The notes under the pieces: generated by a model
What the model was told of the DNA's origin: nothing
What the model saw: only the letters and a program-made list of their open reading frames with translations
Databases searched by the model: none
Position numbers and translations under genes: made by a program
From: Dastarcus helophoroides
Lineage: Eukaryota; Arthropoda; Insecta; Coleoptera; Bothrideridae
Direction of reading: 5' to 3'
Assembly (NCBI GenBank): GCA_028583605.1
Contig: CM053329.1
Span: forward strand, 13,378,501 to 13,442,500
Length of the DNA stretch: 64,000 nt
Part shown: piece after piece, positions 1-9,539 of the stretch
How positions within the stretch are numbered: the stretch's first letter is position 1
How the letters are laid out: each line of letters starts with the position of its first letter

Positions 1-213
1 AGAACTGAGAAGTCAAGTGTGGCTCGACATGCTTTTGAATTAGATCATAGGATAGATAATAATATTAAATTGTTAAGAGTAGTTAATAAGAATTATATGT
101 TAAATGCATGTGAGAGCTTAGCCATCCATAAGGCTGGAAACAACCTTATGAATGGTTGCGCTGGACCTTTAGGCCATTCATCTCTGTTAAAAATAGTTAA
201 GGTTGATAGATAA
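1..213 (+). pseudogene. Penelope-like retroelement, C-terminal end of GIY-YIG endonuclease domain (5' cut by window edge)
   Basis: The reading frame is open from base 1 to a TAA at 211-213, giving about 70 residues. It contains KSSVARHAFELDH early and the segment ACESLAIHK further on. This layout (S-x-VA-x-H, then an E-x-x-x-I-x-K-like helix and an N-rich end) matches the C-terminal GIY-YIG endonuclease of endonuclease-bearing Penelope-like elements, where the domain nicks target DNA for reverse transcription. The reverse transcriptase would lie to the left, outside the window. The hammerhead motif 110 bp downstream supports the family call, because such ribozymes are known from Penelope-like elements. 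No internal stop is seen, but whether the element is complete cannot be judged. Family call is inference from motif shape. Confidence 0.62.
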
Positions 214-472
214 GAAATTGTGACACAACGACGTGTATGATTGAATGCGCGTTTCGGGTGCGGCCGATCACGCACGAAGTGAATATTCTTAGTATATAAC
301 GGTTAATTTTAAGATTAGATGTTAGTTTCTCTCTGAAGATGACAGCTTGGCTGTCGAAACGTGTTAGAGCAACCTTTGTTGTGTTTTTTATTCTTTCTTG
401 GTTTCAGGGGACAAGTTCTGTGTTTCAATTTTTGAAGATAACCAAGGACCAATCCGTTCCATCAAACCAAAG
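214..472 (+). mobile_element. 3' non-coding tail of the Penelope-like element
   Basis: This tail runs from the stop codon to about 472. It contains the hammerhead motif (325-373), then a conserved block with TTTGTTGTGTTTTTT, TTTCAGGGGACAAG and GATAACCAAGGACCA. The block from about 330 onward is repeated in direct or inverted orientation at many places in the window (near 1.1, 4.2, 6.9, 7.9, 8.4, 16.0, 49.1 and 50.5 kb). Those copies end at or near GTCCGTTCCACC, which helps place this element's 3' boundary. Confidence 0.6.
325..373 (+). ncRNA. Type I hammerhead ribozyme motif in the Penelope-like 3' end
   Basis: The core CTGAAGA (333-339, fits CUGANGA) is followed by one extra T (340). Helix II is GACAGC/GCTGTC (341-346 and 350-355) with loop TTG, then GAAA (356-359). 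A two-pair helix III (A359-T364, C360-G363) is followed by T365 as the predicted cleavage residue. Helix I pairs 325-332 with 366-373: four pairs, a T-C mismatch, then three pairs. All conserved core positions are present. An extra base between A9 and helix II is known from some natural hammerheads. Very short helix III is described for Penelope-type hammerheads, which may need dimers to act. Activity is inferred. Confidence 0.72.
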
Positions 473-966
473 ATAAAAGTTGAAATTTTACCTCTAAACT
501 GAACATTAAACCATGTTCTCTGAAAAGTTCAATTTAATTAAAGGATAACTTGAAAAATCGAAGCGAAAATTTTGAAATCTAAAATTGAACTTTCAAAATT
601 TTTCTCGAAATTATACTTCAAGTCCAGTATTAAGGACAAACGCGAGACTTTGCGAATTTTTTAAAATAAATAAAACTTTTCTCAAAATTATTATTATTAC
701 ATTCGAAATTAGGATTTATTTATTCAAAATTTGATGTTTTTAGTTTACTTGAATTTGGAGATTTTAGTGGAAATTTTAATAGTCATGATTTCAAGAAATT
801 TGGCTCCTGAACTTAATTAAAATATTCACTGAAAATTCAAAATTGTGAGAAGAGCTTTAGGGTCGATTTTATACCGGAATTTGGAATTTAAATTCGAAAT
901 TTGGAATTCAAATTGGAAATTTCGAGCTCAAAGTTAAGTTTTCGGGACGAAAGGTACTAATATTAA

Positions 967-1193
967 AAATTGAAATACAAATCTTGTTCCCTGAAACCAA
1001 GAAAGCTTAAAAAACACAACAAAGGTTGCTCTAACGCGTTTAGGTAGCCAAGCTATCATCTGCAGAGAGATACTCTCCTTTGATAGCTTGGCTATCGAAA
1101 GACGTTGAGCAACCTTTGTTGTGTTTTTTAATCTTTGTTGATTTCAAGAAACAAGATTTGTATTTCAATTTTTGAAGATAACCAAGGACCACC
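967..1193. mobile_element. Palindromic fold-back element (a), Penelope-tail derived, degenerate
   Basis: The left arm is the reverse complement of the Penelope tail (AAACCAAGAAAG, AACAAAGGTTGCTCTAACGC). The right arm is the same sequence in direct orientation (GAGCAACCTTTGTTGTG, GATAACCAAGGACCA). The arms meet near 1062-1085, where the hammerhead would lie. The core is decayed in both arms (CTGCAGA with TAAA on the minus strand; no CUGANGA on the plus strand). Confidence 0.7.
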
Positions 1194-1904
1194 AAATTTA
1201 AATTTTGGATTCAATCTAAAATTTATAAAAAAAGTTTTAAAACTTCAAGTTTAAAAATTTCAACCTTTAACTTCTAATTTAAACAAAAATTCAACTTCGA
1301 AAGAACCTCAGAATTTATAAAAAATAAATTCGAGTTTTGACTCCAAAAGTTGAGAAAACGTTGGAAATGAGTGATGGAGATATTTCTGAGCTTAAAAATT
1401 TTGTTTAAATACAGAATTTTTATAACATCTTAATATTCGACCTCAAAATTTTTATAAAAAACGAAAATTACGCAAGCAAAGTGGAAATTTTGTTAATTTT
1501 TAAATTGGTTCTTCTTTCTTAGTTTTCATTTCGATTAGAAATTTACACTGTTTGAAAATTACAACTTTCCATTTTCGAGTTAAAATTTCAATGAAATATA
1601 TTAAAAATTGGGAACTTTGAGAAAATAGTCGAAATTCCAAAATAAACTCGACTGCTTAAAATTCAAAATTTCGAAAAAAAAGGTGAAATTCGCTGCAAAA
1701 TTAGACATTTTTCTGTTTCCTGCTCTTTTCTTTTAAATTAAAAAAAAATGTACTTTTCCATTCTTCAGTTGAAGCTTTCATGAAGAACTAATCTGCGTTA
1801 CAGATAACCCTTGGTGAATTTACTTTTTTCTTCCGTTGCGTGTCTGGTTAAGGGAGAAGTTTGGCATGTTTTGTATAAAAATACGTGTCCGCGTCCACCC
1901 AACA

Positions 1905-2030
1905 GAAAGTCCGCTCAATAGAGGCTCACTTATGTGGAATATTCCATTATACAATTCCGGACTATGAAAAACTGTCCGCTTAATAGAGGTGTTCGTTGAC
2001 TGGAGGCATCCGCTATGGGAAATTTCACTG
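1905..2030. mobile_element. pogo/Tigger-like terminal fragment or MITE
   Basis: Contains TCCGCTCAATAGAGG and TCCGCTTAATAGAGGTG and ends TCCGCTATGGGAAATTTCACTG. On the other strand this reads CAGTGAAATTTCCCATAGCGG, the usual form of pogo/Tigger-type terminal inverted repeats (CAGTG plus 'tataagcgga'-like words). No transposase is seen. The second copy is inside the duplicated block at 5065-5191. Confidence 0.5.
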
Positions 2031-2143
2031 TGTACAGACAGCTTTTCTTGAAAATTCGACGGTATTTTTGAAATTTCTACTTTTTCTGAAACTTAACAAT
2101 TTTGAACGAAATTCCATTAAAAAATTGTAATTTAAAAAAATAT

Positions 2144-2619
2144 GCGAGTGGATGGAACATAAAAAAAATACAACGTTAGGCCTGAAATTTTCAAATTGGA
2201 GATTTCGAGATTTTTTGTAAAATTTAAAACTTATAGTCGAAATTTCAAGCAGAAAAATGAAAACCTAGAAAACTTGGAAATTAATTTTATAAGTTTGAAA
2301 AGAATGTTAAAATTTTTATTTACAGAGAAGGCGAAAATTTTGAAAAGAAATGCTTAAGTTTAAACTGAAGATTCCAATTTTCGTTTCCGAAAATTTCGAC
2401 TTTTAAAATAAAAATTTCTAGAAAATATTTAAAATTATTTGGATTTATGACATTTTCTTTAGAAATAATGAGATATTTCTCAAAATTTCAAGTTTAAACT
2501 TGGAAATTGTAATCATTTTTCTAAAGATGTCTCTCAAAAATCGAAAATTTGGGACTCAAGTCCAAATTATAGAAAAAAATGGTAAAGAAAAGTTTTCGAA
2601 TATTAAAGAAAAAAAATTT

Positions 2620-2667
<48 letters not shown>

Positions 2668-3420
2668 TTCGAGATGAAAGCCGAAATTTCCTACATTCGA
2701 ATACTTAAACTTAAATTCTTAAAATTTTAAGAAAAAGTCAAAATTTAAAAAAAACGTTCGGGATATTTTTAGAAATTTTTCAACTTTTTTCAGTGTTTCA
2801 AATCTAGAATTGAAATTTTATTTATTTATTTTGCCTAAAAATGAAATGTCGAAAATAAGGTCGTTATTTTGAGACTAAAGTCGAGATTCCAATAAACAAG
2901 TTTGAAATTTTAATATCAAATTAGAAATTTCTACATCAACTCGAAACATTCTGGTACAAAAATCGGATTTACGGTCTAAATTTCGAAATTACAAAGTTTA
3001 CAGTTCAAAGAAAAATCGAAACTTTGCCAAAGAGAACACAATTTTAAATTAATGTTTAACATGTTTAACTATTAACTTTCTAAAATTTCTAAAAAAAATC
3101 TCTATAAAAAAAGTAAAAATGTTGGAAAAAGTCTGACACAAGCTTAGTTTAGAATTTTTAATTGTTTTTTCTCAAAATTTACAATTTTCAAATCAACATT
3201 TTTAAAAAACAGTCAAAATTACAAAATTTCTAAATGTTTTTTTAGTTATTCTCACATTTTTTCAAAATTTCAAGTTAAACGTTGAAATTTCTAATAATTT
3301 TCTTAAATGTGGCTTTAAGGTCGAAAATTTGTCATTAAAATCTAAATTTAGGAATAATACCGAAGGACGATTAATTATTGGAGATTTTAACAAAAAAAAA
3401 TCAGACATTCGGTGGTAAAA
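2144..3420. other. AT-rich filler between duplicated blocks, no gene seen
   Basis: Low-complexity sequence made of AAATTTCGA- and GAAATTT-like words on both strands, with no splice-framed coding segment recognised. The open frame at 2500-2730 is created by the GA microsatellite and composition. Confidence 0.7.
2621..2664 (+). repeat. (GA)22 microsatellite
   Basis: An uninterrupted run of GA dinucleotides over 44 bp. Confidence 0.97.
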
Positions 3421-3545
3421 GTTGAAATTTTACCTCTAAACTGAACATTAAACTATGTTTTCTGGGAAAGTTCAATTTAATTTAAGGATAAATTGGAAAA
3501 TCGAAGCGAAAATTTTGAAATCTAAAATTGAACTTTCGAAATTTT
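3421..3545. repeat. Third, partial copy of the duplicated block's left end
   Basis: GTTGAAATTTTACCTCTAAA through ATTGAACTTTCGAAATTT matches 479-600 and 3591-3712. It directly precedes the second full copy, so the left end was duplicated at least twice. Confidence 0.75.
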
Positions 3546-3590
3546 TAATTATTGGGGATTTCAAAAAAAAATTAGATATTGGTGATAAAA

Positions 3591-5264
3591 GTTGAAATTT
3601 TACCTCTAAACTGAACATTAAACTATGTCGTCTGGAAAGTTCAATTTAATTAAAGGATAACTTGGAAAATCGAAGCAAAAATTTTGAAATCTAAAATTGA
3701 ACTTTCGAAATTTTTCTCGAAATTGTACTTCAAGTCCAGTATTAAGGACAAAGGCGAAACTTTGAGAATTTTTTAAAATAAATAAAACTTTTTTCAAAAT
3801 TGTGACCTTAACATTCGAAATTAGGATTTATTATTCCAAATTTAATATTTTTACTTTACTCGCATTTGGAGATTTTAGTAGAAATTTTAATAGTCATGAT
3901 TCCAAGCAAATTTGGGGACTGAACTTACTTAAAATATTCACTGAAATTTCAAAATTTTGAGAAGAGCTTTAGGGTCGATTTTTTACCGGAATTTGGAATT
4001 TAAATTCGAAATTTGAAATTTAAATTCGAAATTTGGAATTCAAATTGGAAATTTCGAGCTCAAAGTTAAGTTTTCGCGACGAAAGGTACGAATATTAAAA
4101 ACTGAAATACAAATCTTGTTCCCTGAAACCAAAAAAAATTAAAAAACACAACAAAGCTTATTCTAACGCGTTTCGATAGTCAAGCTATCATCTTTAGAGA
4201 GATACTTTCCTTTGATAGCTTGGCTATCAAAAGGCCTTGAGCAACCTTTTTTGTGTTTTTTAATCTTTCTTGATTTCAGGGGACAAGATTTGTATTTCAA
4301 TTTGAAGATAACCAAGGACCAGTCTGTTCCAACAAATTTAAATTTTGAATTCAATCTAAAATTTATAAAAAAAGTTTTAAAACTTCAAGTTTAAAAATTT
4401 CAATCTTTAACTTCTAATTTAAACAAAAATTCAAACTTCGAAGGAACCTCAGAATTTATAAAAAATAAATTCGAGTTTTGACTCCAAAAGTTGAGAAAAC
4501 GTTGGAAATGCGTAATGGAGATCTTTCTGAGCTTAAAAATTTTGTTTAAATACAGAATTTTTATAACATCTTAATATTCGACCTCAAAATTTTTATAAAA
4601 AACGAAAATTTAGTCGAAGACAGTGGAAATTTTGTTAATTTTTAAATTGGTTCTTTTTTCTTAGTTTTCATTTCGATTGGAAATTTAGACTTTTTGAAAA
4701 TTACAACTTTCCCCTTTCGAGTTAAAATTTCAATGAATTAGATAAAAAATTGGGAACTTTGAGAAAATAGTCGAAATTCCATAATAAACTCGACTGCTTA
4801 AAATTCAAAATTTCAAAAAAAAGGCGAAATTTAGCTGCAACATTAGACATTTTTCTATTTCCTGCTCTTTTCTTTTAAATTATAAAAAATATATACTTTT
4901 CCATTCTTCAATTGAAGCTTTTATGAAGAACTAATCTACGTTACAGATAACCCTTGGTGAATTTACTTTTTTCTTCCGTTGCGTATAATTTTGTGGTGTC
5001 TGGTTAAGGGAGAAGTTTGGCATGTTTTGTATAAAAATACGTGTCCGTGTCCACCCAACAGAAAGTCCGCTCAATAGAGGTTCACTTATGTGGAATATTC
5101 CATTATACAATTCCGGACTATGAAAAACTGTCCGCTTAATAGAGGTCTTCGTTGACTGGAGGGATCCGCTATGGGAAATTTCACTGTGTACAGCTTTTTC
5201 TACTTTTTCTAAAACTTAACAATTTTGAACGAAATTCAATTAAAAAAATATAATTTAAAAAAAT
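3591..5264. repeat. Segmental duplication, copy 2 (non-coding)
   Basis: Collinear with 479-2143 at an offset of about 3.11-3.16 kb. It carries its own fold-back element (4090-4335) and pogo-like segment (5065-5191). Small indels and substitutions show the copies have diverged for some time. Confidence 0.85.
4090..4335. mobile_element. Palindromic fold-back element (b), degenerate hammerhead cores
   Basis: Head-to-head inverted Penelope-tail arms. The minus-strand arm has GATAGC/GACTATC-type helix II and GAAAC, but the core reads CTAAAGA (G to A in CUGA). The plus-strand arm lacks CUGANGA, and GAAA is changed to AAAA. It ends GACCAGTCTGTTCCAAC. Confidence 0.7.
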
Positions 5265-5697
5265 ATCCTAAACTGATCTGTTGGCTCTAAGATATTGAGT
5301 TCTTGTCAAAATGGTTCGTGCTTTAAATGTTCCATCGCTGGGCAAGTTGGGAAAATCCTGACATAGCCAATAGGTTAATTTGACGCCCCTCTTCGTTAGC
5401 CGCCTCTCTTGGCTAACCGCCCTTGTGCAGAAAACAACTTGCATACCCATACGCGACCGCCCTGAATACAACTCGTCAAAAAATATTCAATAAATTTAAT
5501 ATCATATAGTGATATTTGAAAAATATCCCACAAGAATAGTCAAATGTCAAATATAAAATTGACAACAGAGCTGATAACAGCAAAACGTTAATTCCATAAT
5601 AGCTTGCTTCAGATTTGTCGAAGATACATGCAAAAGCGTTAGTGTATAATTTTCAATTGTGAAAGAAATTCGACTACAACTGTTAAATCTATTGCAG
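5265..5697. other. Unassigned stretch upstream of the visible CAP exons
   Basis: A patch of higher-GC sequence (5270-5470) with a 67-codon minus-strand open frame that I cannot assign. The rest is AT-rich up to the splice acceptor at 5697. No exon with a signal peptide for the CAP gene was found here. Confidence 0.5.
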
Positions 5698-7455
5698 GTA
5701 TATGACAATGCTCTTGCTCAGCAAGCCCAAAAAATAGCGGACACGCATGTATTTGCCCATAAAAAAGTCTCAGATGGTAAGAAGCTTATTGATTTAGAAA
5801 TAACTTAATTTTTATTTAAAAAAATTCAGTGTATGTCCTAAAGAAGTAATTAAAGTCTTACAGAAGTGATTATATCCAAAACATCATTGAATTTCTCTTC
5901 TAATGTAGGATTATTTTTCTGTTGACAGAAATGCTTCTTTGCTCTTTCATGATCTTACTATTATTTTCGAATTAAATCTTAAAAACTGCTTTTGGTAGTA
6001 TGAAATCAAAATATGGCCAAATTTAACAAATGGTGTAATTTTCTATAGGTAGATGGCCAGCTGTCGGTCAAAACCTGTATATTAGCATGAGCACAGCAGC
6101 AGGTTGCCCACAGGATTGGATCAAAGCCGTTAATGCCTGGTACGATGAATACAAATCATATAAGTACCCAAATGGATATAATCATTACACCCAGGTAATA
6201 TCTCTTGTAGAACCACTTTAAAATTATTCCTGGGTCAACTATGATCTGTTTTCAGTTAGTATGGGCGACTACGTACGCTGTGGGCTGCGGATACAGTTGC
6301 TTCGATGAAGGTGGTTGGCATAAACAATATTATGTTTGCAATTACGGACCTGCGTAAGTATTTTTTTACGAATTATGAACCTATTTTATTCCTTAAAACT
6401 CCCAACTAGAATTGCATAATTATATAATATCATAACATCTTCAATAGATCTTTCTATATAAATACTTCTTCGTTTTGGGCCAAATCCTTCATAACTTATC
6501 GCTTTATTTGTGCATTTTACGCTGGCAAATACATTTTCCGTATTATAGATTCGATTTGACGGGGTGTTGTCATTTTATTAAATAAAAAAACTGGACTGTC
6601 TATACAATTTCAGAGATGATAATAAATTGTCTATTATTATCATCAACCTTGGTTATGTCATTGGTAAAACTTTATCTCGAATCGAATTTCGTTTCATTTG
6701 ATGTGTATGTTTTTTTTGGTTGAACGAACTGGTCCTTGGTTATCTTCAAAAATTGAAATAAAAATCTTGTCCCCTGAAACCAAGAAAGATTAAAAAACAC
6801 AACAAAAGTTGCTCTAACGCGTTTAGGTAGCCAAGCTATCATCTTCAGAGAGATACTCTCCTTTGATAGATTTAGAGGGATACTGAAGATGATCTCTGAA
6901 GATGATAGCTTGGCTATCGAAACGCGTTAGAGCAACTTTTGTTGTGTTTTTTAATCTTTCTCGGTTTCAGGGAACAAGATTTGTATTTCAGTTTTATATG
7001 TGTATGAATCATTAATTCATAAATGTTGTCAAAGAGAATCTGGGGCAAATATTGTCCTTAACGCGATGAACATTTTTCCCGAAGATGCGAAGTTCCCCAC
7101 TCTCTAGTCCTTTTATTCATTTAACAAAATATTCCCATAATATTTTTGCAAATTTATACTGGTTTCATGAATGTTTGCGTTATTTCTTACTATTGCATAA
7201 GTCATATAATAAATAGGCCCTTTAGAAACTCCGAAGGATCGTTTTCATTAAGAGCCCGGAGACCTTTTGAACTCCATTTTGTCCCTGTTCAAAACTAACC
7301 CTTTAACTACTTCAAAATGATGACTTAATGCTGCCGAAATTAAAATCGTATTTAAGATGCAAATACTAAGAGTTGCATTTGTTTATATGTATGGTTACTG
7401 ATTTTTTATTTTTAGGGGTAACTATATTGGCCAGGCGCCCTACAAAAAGGCTTAA
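5698..7455 (+). CDS. CAP-domain secreted protein (antigen 5/venom allergen-like), 3' exons; 5' exon(s) not found
   Basis: Four exons join in phase: 5698-5776, 6049-6194, 6256-6353 and 7416-7455 (TAA 7453-7455), all with GT-AG introns. The product segment starts YDNALAQQAQKIAD, continues RWPAVGQNLYIS and AAGCPQDWIKAV, then the CAP1-type motif NHYTQLVWATTYAVGCGY and the CAP2-type motif YYVCNYGPAGNYIG, ending QAPYKKA. These are the signature parts of CAP/SCP/antigen-5 proteins, which are usually secreted and disulfide-bonded. In many insects they occur in venom, saliva or reproductive tissue; the role here is unknown. The start, signal peptide and N-terminal helix are missing. They lie left of the window or in an exon I could not see. 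The C-terminus is short: no cysteine follows NYGPAGN. Intron 3 holds fold-back element (c). Confidence 0.85.
6713..7000. mobile_element. Palindromic fold-back element (c) inside CAP intron 3
   Basis: The left arm starts near GGTTGAACGAACTGGTCC and runs as the reverse complement of the Penelope tail. The right arm repeats it directly, ending near AACAAGATTTGTATTTCAG. The apex region has two overlapping CTGAAGATGAT words (6883 and 6896). The right arm keeps a complete hammerhead core (separate entry). The left arm on the minus strand keeps CTGAAGA but has TAAA instead of GAAA and a mismatched helix II. Confidence 0.75.
6890..6936 (+). ncRNA. Type I hammerhead ribozyme motif, sense strand of CAP intron 3
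   Basis: Core CTGAAGA 896-902 (window 6896-6902), extra T 6903, helix II GATAGC/GCTATC (6904-6909, 6913-6918) with loop TTG, GAAA 6919-6922. Helix III is A6922-T6927 and C6923-G6926. T6928 is the predicted cleavage residue. Helix I pairs 6890-6895 with 6929-6934 with one A-G mismatch. All catalytic positions are intact. If CAP pre-mRNA is transcribed through here, the motif is on the sense strand. Cleavage in vivo is inference. Confidence 0.68.
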
Positions 7456-7568
7456 AAACAGTTCCATGGAGACACATACTTAACAGTATTTATTCCTTAG
7501 CTTTGATTATTTATTTTACGGTTCCAAAGATATTTATTCAGTTTTTAATATAATGTAACGTAATTATT

Positions 7569-7574
7569 AATAAA
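7569..7574 (+). terminator. Polyadenylation signal of the CAP gene
   Basis: AATAAA lies 114 bp after the stop codon and is the first canonical signal in an AT-rich 3' UTR. Confidence 0.6.
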
Positions 7575-7742
7575 AATTTATTTTGATTAGAATTTTTCTG
7601 ACTGTTTAGTTGTTTACAGTGGCGTGCATACGGTAAAAGCAACAACCTTTGTCTAATCTGACAAAATTACGAAAGAAAATAAAGGGACACATTTATTCAC
7701 ATTAAAAAATAATTAAATTAATTTCAACTTAATATTCGTAAT

Positions 7743-8043
7743 TTTGGTGGAATGCACTGGCCCTTGATTATCTTCAAAAATTAAAATACAAATCTTGTCC
7801 CCTGAAACCAAGAAAGATTAAAAAATGCAACAACACTTGCTCTAACGCGTTTTGAGAGCCAAACTATCATCTCCAGAGAGATACTCTACTACTCTACTAC
7901 AGCATCTCTCCGAAGATGATAGCTTGGCTATCGAAACGCGTTATAGCAACCTTTGTTGTGTTTTGTAATCTTTCTTGATTTCAGGGGACAAGATTTGTAT
8001 TTCAATTTTTGACGATAACCAAGTACTAGTGTGTTCCACAAAA
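7743..8043. mobile_element. Palindromic fold-back element (d)
   Basis: Starts TTTGGTGGAATGCACTGGCC and ends GTACTAGTGTGTTCCAC, with inverted Penelope-tail arms of about 140 bp. The plus-strand core reads CCGAAGA, so the conserved U of CUGA is changed. GATAGC/GCTATC helix II and GAAAC remain. The minus-strand arm has further changes. Ribozyme activity is not expected. Confidence 0.72.
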
Positions 8044-8258
8044 AAAATGCACCGTACATATTTTAATTTAAAAAAAAACAATTTAGTTACGAGTTAGGAC
8101 GAAAGTAAATTTAATATTTTTAAAATTCATGGAAGGTGTAGTGTGGCGCAAAGCAAGTACCTACAGAAAACTTAATTTCAATGTCAATGTTTTTTGATTC
8201 AGCCTCGAAAGAATTTTTTTCTCAGAAGTGCGAATTAAACCTCAGAAGAGCTTTTTAT

Positions 8259-8468
8259 TGGTGGAACGGAGTAGTCCTTTGTTATCTTAAAAACTGATAA
8301 ACGAATTTTGTCCCCCGAAACCCAGAAAAGTTAAAAACACAACAACAGTTGCTCTAACACGTCTCGACAGCCAAAGACGATAACTTGGCTACCGAAACGC
8401 GTTAGAGCAACTATTGTTGTGTTTTTTAATATTTCTTGCTTTCAGGAGACAATATTTGTTTTTTATTT
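8259..8468. mobile_element. Palindromic fold-back element (e), shortened apex
   Basis: Starts TGGTGGAACGGAGTAGTCC. Inverted arms meet at 8370-8385 (GACAGCCAAAGACGATAAC), where the hammerhead core is deleted. The right arm continues TTGGCTACCGAAACGCG and TTAGAGCAACTATTG. Confidence 0.68.
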
Positions 8469-8469
8469 G

Positions 8470-9072
8470 GTTAATTAAACCTTCGTCACTGAAAAATTAA
8501 ACTCCAATTTTCAAATTTTTATTTCTTTTCTCGTTAACGTTGAAAATTTGAGTACAATCTCAAAAACTGGTTTCCTCGGAATTTAGATTTTAATCTCTAA
8601 CCTTCAAGTTTCATTTCGACATTTCTGACTGGATCCAGACTTGACTTAAAGCTCTGTATCTTATATATTCTCGCAAATTTGGACTCAAAGTCGAAGTTTT
8701 AAAATTCTGTAGTTTTTTTCGGCGATTTCGACTTTAATCTGAAAATTTGGGAATATGTAACTGTTTCCTTGGTTTTTCAAATTGTCATCTTTGAAGTCAA
8801 AATTTTGCTCTTGTTTAAATTTTTTTTTAATCCAAAATTCTCTAGAAATTTTGGGAAATTCGAAATTTTTGGATTTCAAGTCAAAATTATAAAATAGTCG
8901 ACATTTTGATTTTAAAGACGAGTTTATAGAAAGAAGGTGAAATAAGGGTCGAATTTAAAATGGAAAATTAGAAAAAAAGCCTTAAAAACCAAAAGCCAAG
9001 AATTATAGAACACAAATGTTCCGAAGTTTTGAACCTTTTAAAATATTAGAAGAAAATTACAGCAATATTTAC
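8470..9072. other. AT-rich filler, no gene seen
   Basis: Degenerate AAATTTCGA-type low-complexity sequence. A 64-codon minus-strand frame here shows no recognisable domain and has the same composition as the surrounding filler. Confidence 0.7.
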
Positions 9073-9188
9073 TCCATTCCTACTGAGTGGCATTTTCTTT
9101 ACCAGTTGCTTCTACCAGACGTCTAGTGCCTTCGCAAAACGTGTAAAAGTAGCAACTGACAAAGAAAATGCCTCTCAATAGGAATGGA
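9073..9188. mobile_element. Perfectly spaced inverted repeat (hairpin), possible MITE
   Basis: Arms 9073-9115 and 9143-9188 are near-identical reverse complements (TCCATTCCTA, GGCATTTTCTTT and GTTGC shared) around a 27 bp loop. The total of about 116 bp would fold as one long stem. No coding content. Confidence 0.7.
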
Positions 9189-9539
9189 ATTAACCAAACT
9201 TCGCAAACAAGATTCGAGAATATAGAAATATTCATGTTTAAATTCGAAAATTAGAGTAAATATGCTTCTTAATTATTTGTTAATCATGACACTGCAATTG
9301 ACAGTATGTAGTTTGGCTACATGATTACGGTGCCATAAATTAAATTTAAAAGAAAAGAAAAAATGCGAAATTTTTAAACTTATTAAAGCAATATAAATCT
9401 TTAAATCAAATTTTTCAGAAATAGGTTGAACTCTCATCAATACAACATGTTACATTTTCTAGAGAGAGAACGTGAAGCAGTTTATTTCCAAAGATATCTA
9501 TCCAAGAAAGGTATTCTGCTATCTACCCATGTCTATCAG

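Larger units (their letters stand above)
479..2143. repeat. Segmental duplication, copy 1 (non-coding)
   Basis: About 1.67 kb that recurs with modest divergence at 3591-5264. Shared landmarks in order are CCTCTAAACTGAACATTAAA, TCAAGTCCAGTATTAAGGAC, the palindromic fold-back element, AACGTTGGAAATG, CGTTACAGATAACCC and the pogo-like terminal segment. No coding frame of note is seen. The sequence is AT-rich filler with many AAATTTCGA-type words. Confidence 0.85.

Noticed and set aside
5268..5471. 67-codon minus-strand open frame in a GC-richer patch
   Set aside because: No recognisable motif, splice context or repeat partner. Left unassigned.
6815..6870. Minus-strand hammerhead-like sequence in the left arm of fold-back element (c)
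   Set aside because: CTGAAGA is present, but GAAA is changed to TAAA and helix II is mismatched, so not called as a ribozyme. The cores in elements (a), (b), (d), (e) and (f) are likewise broken.
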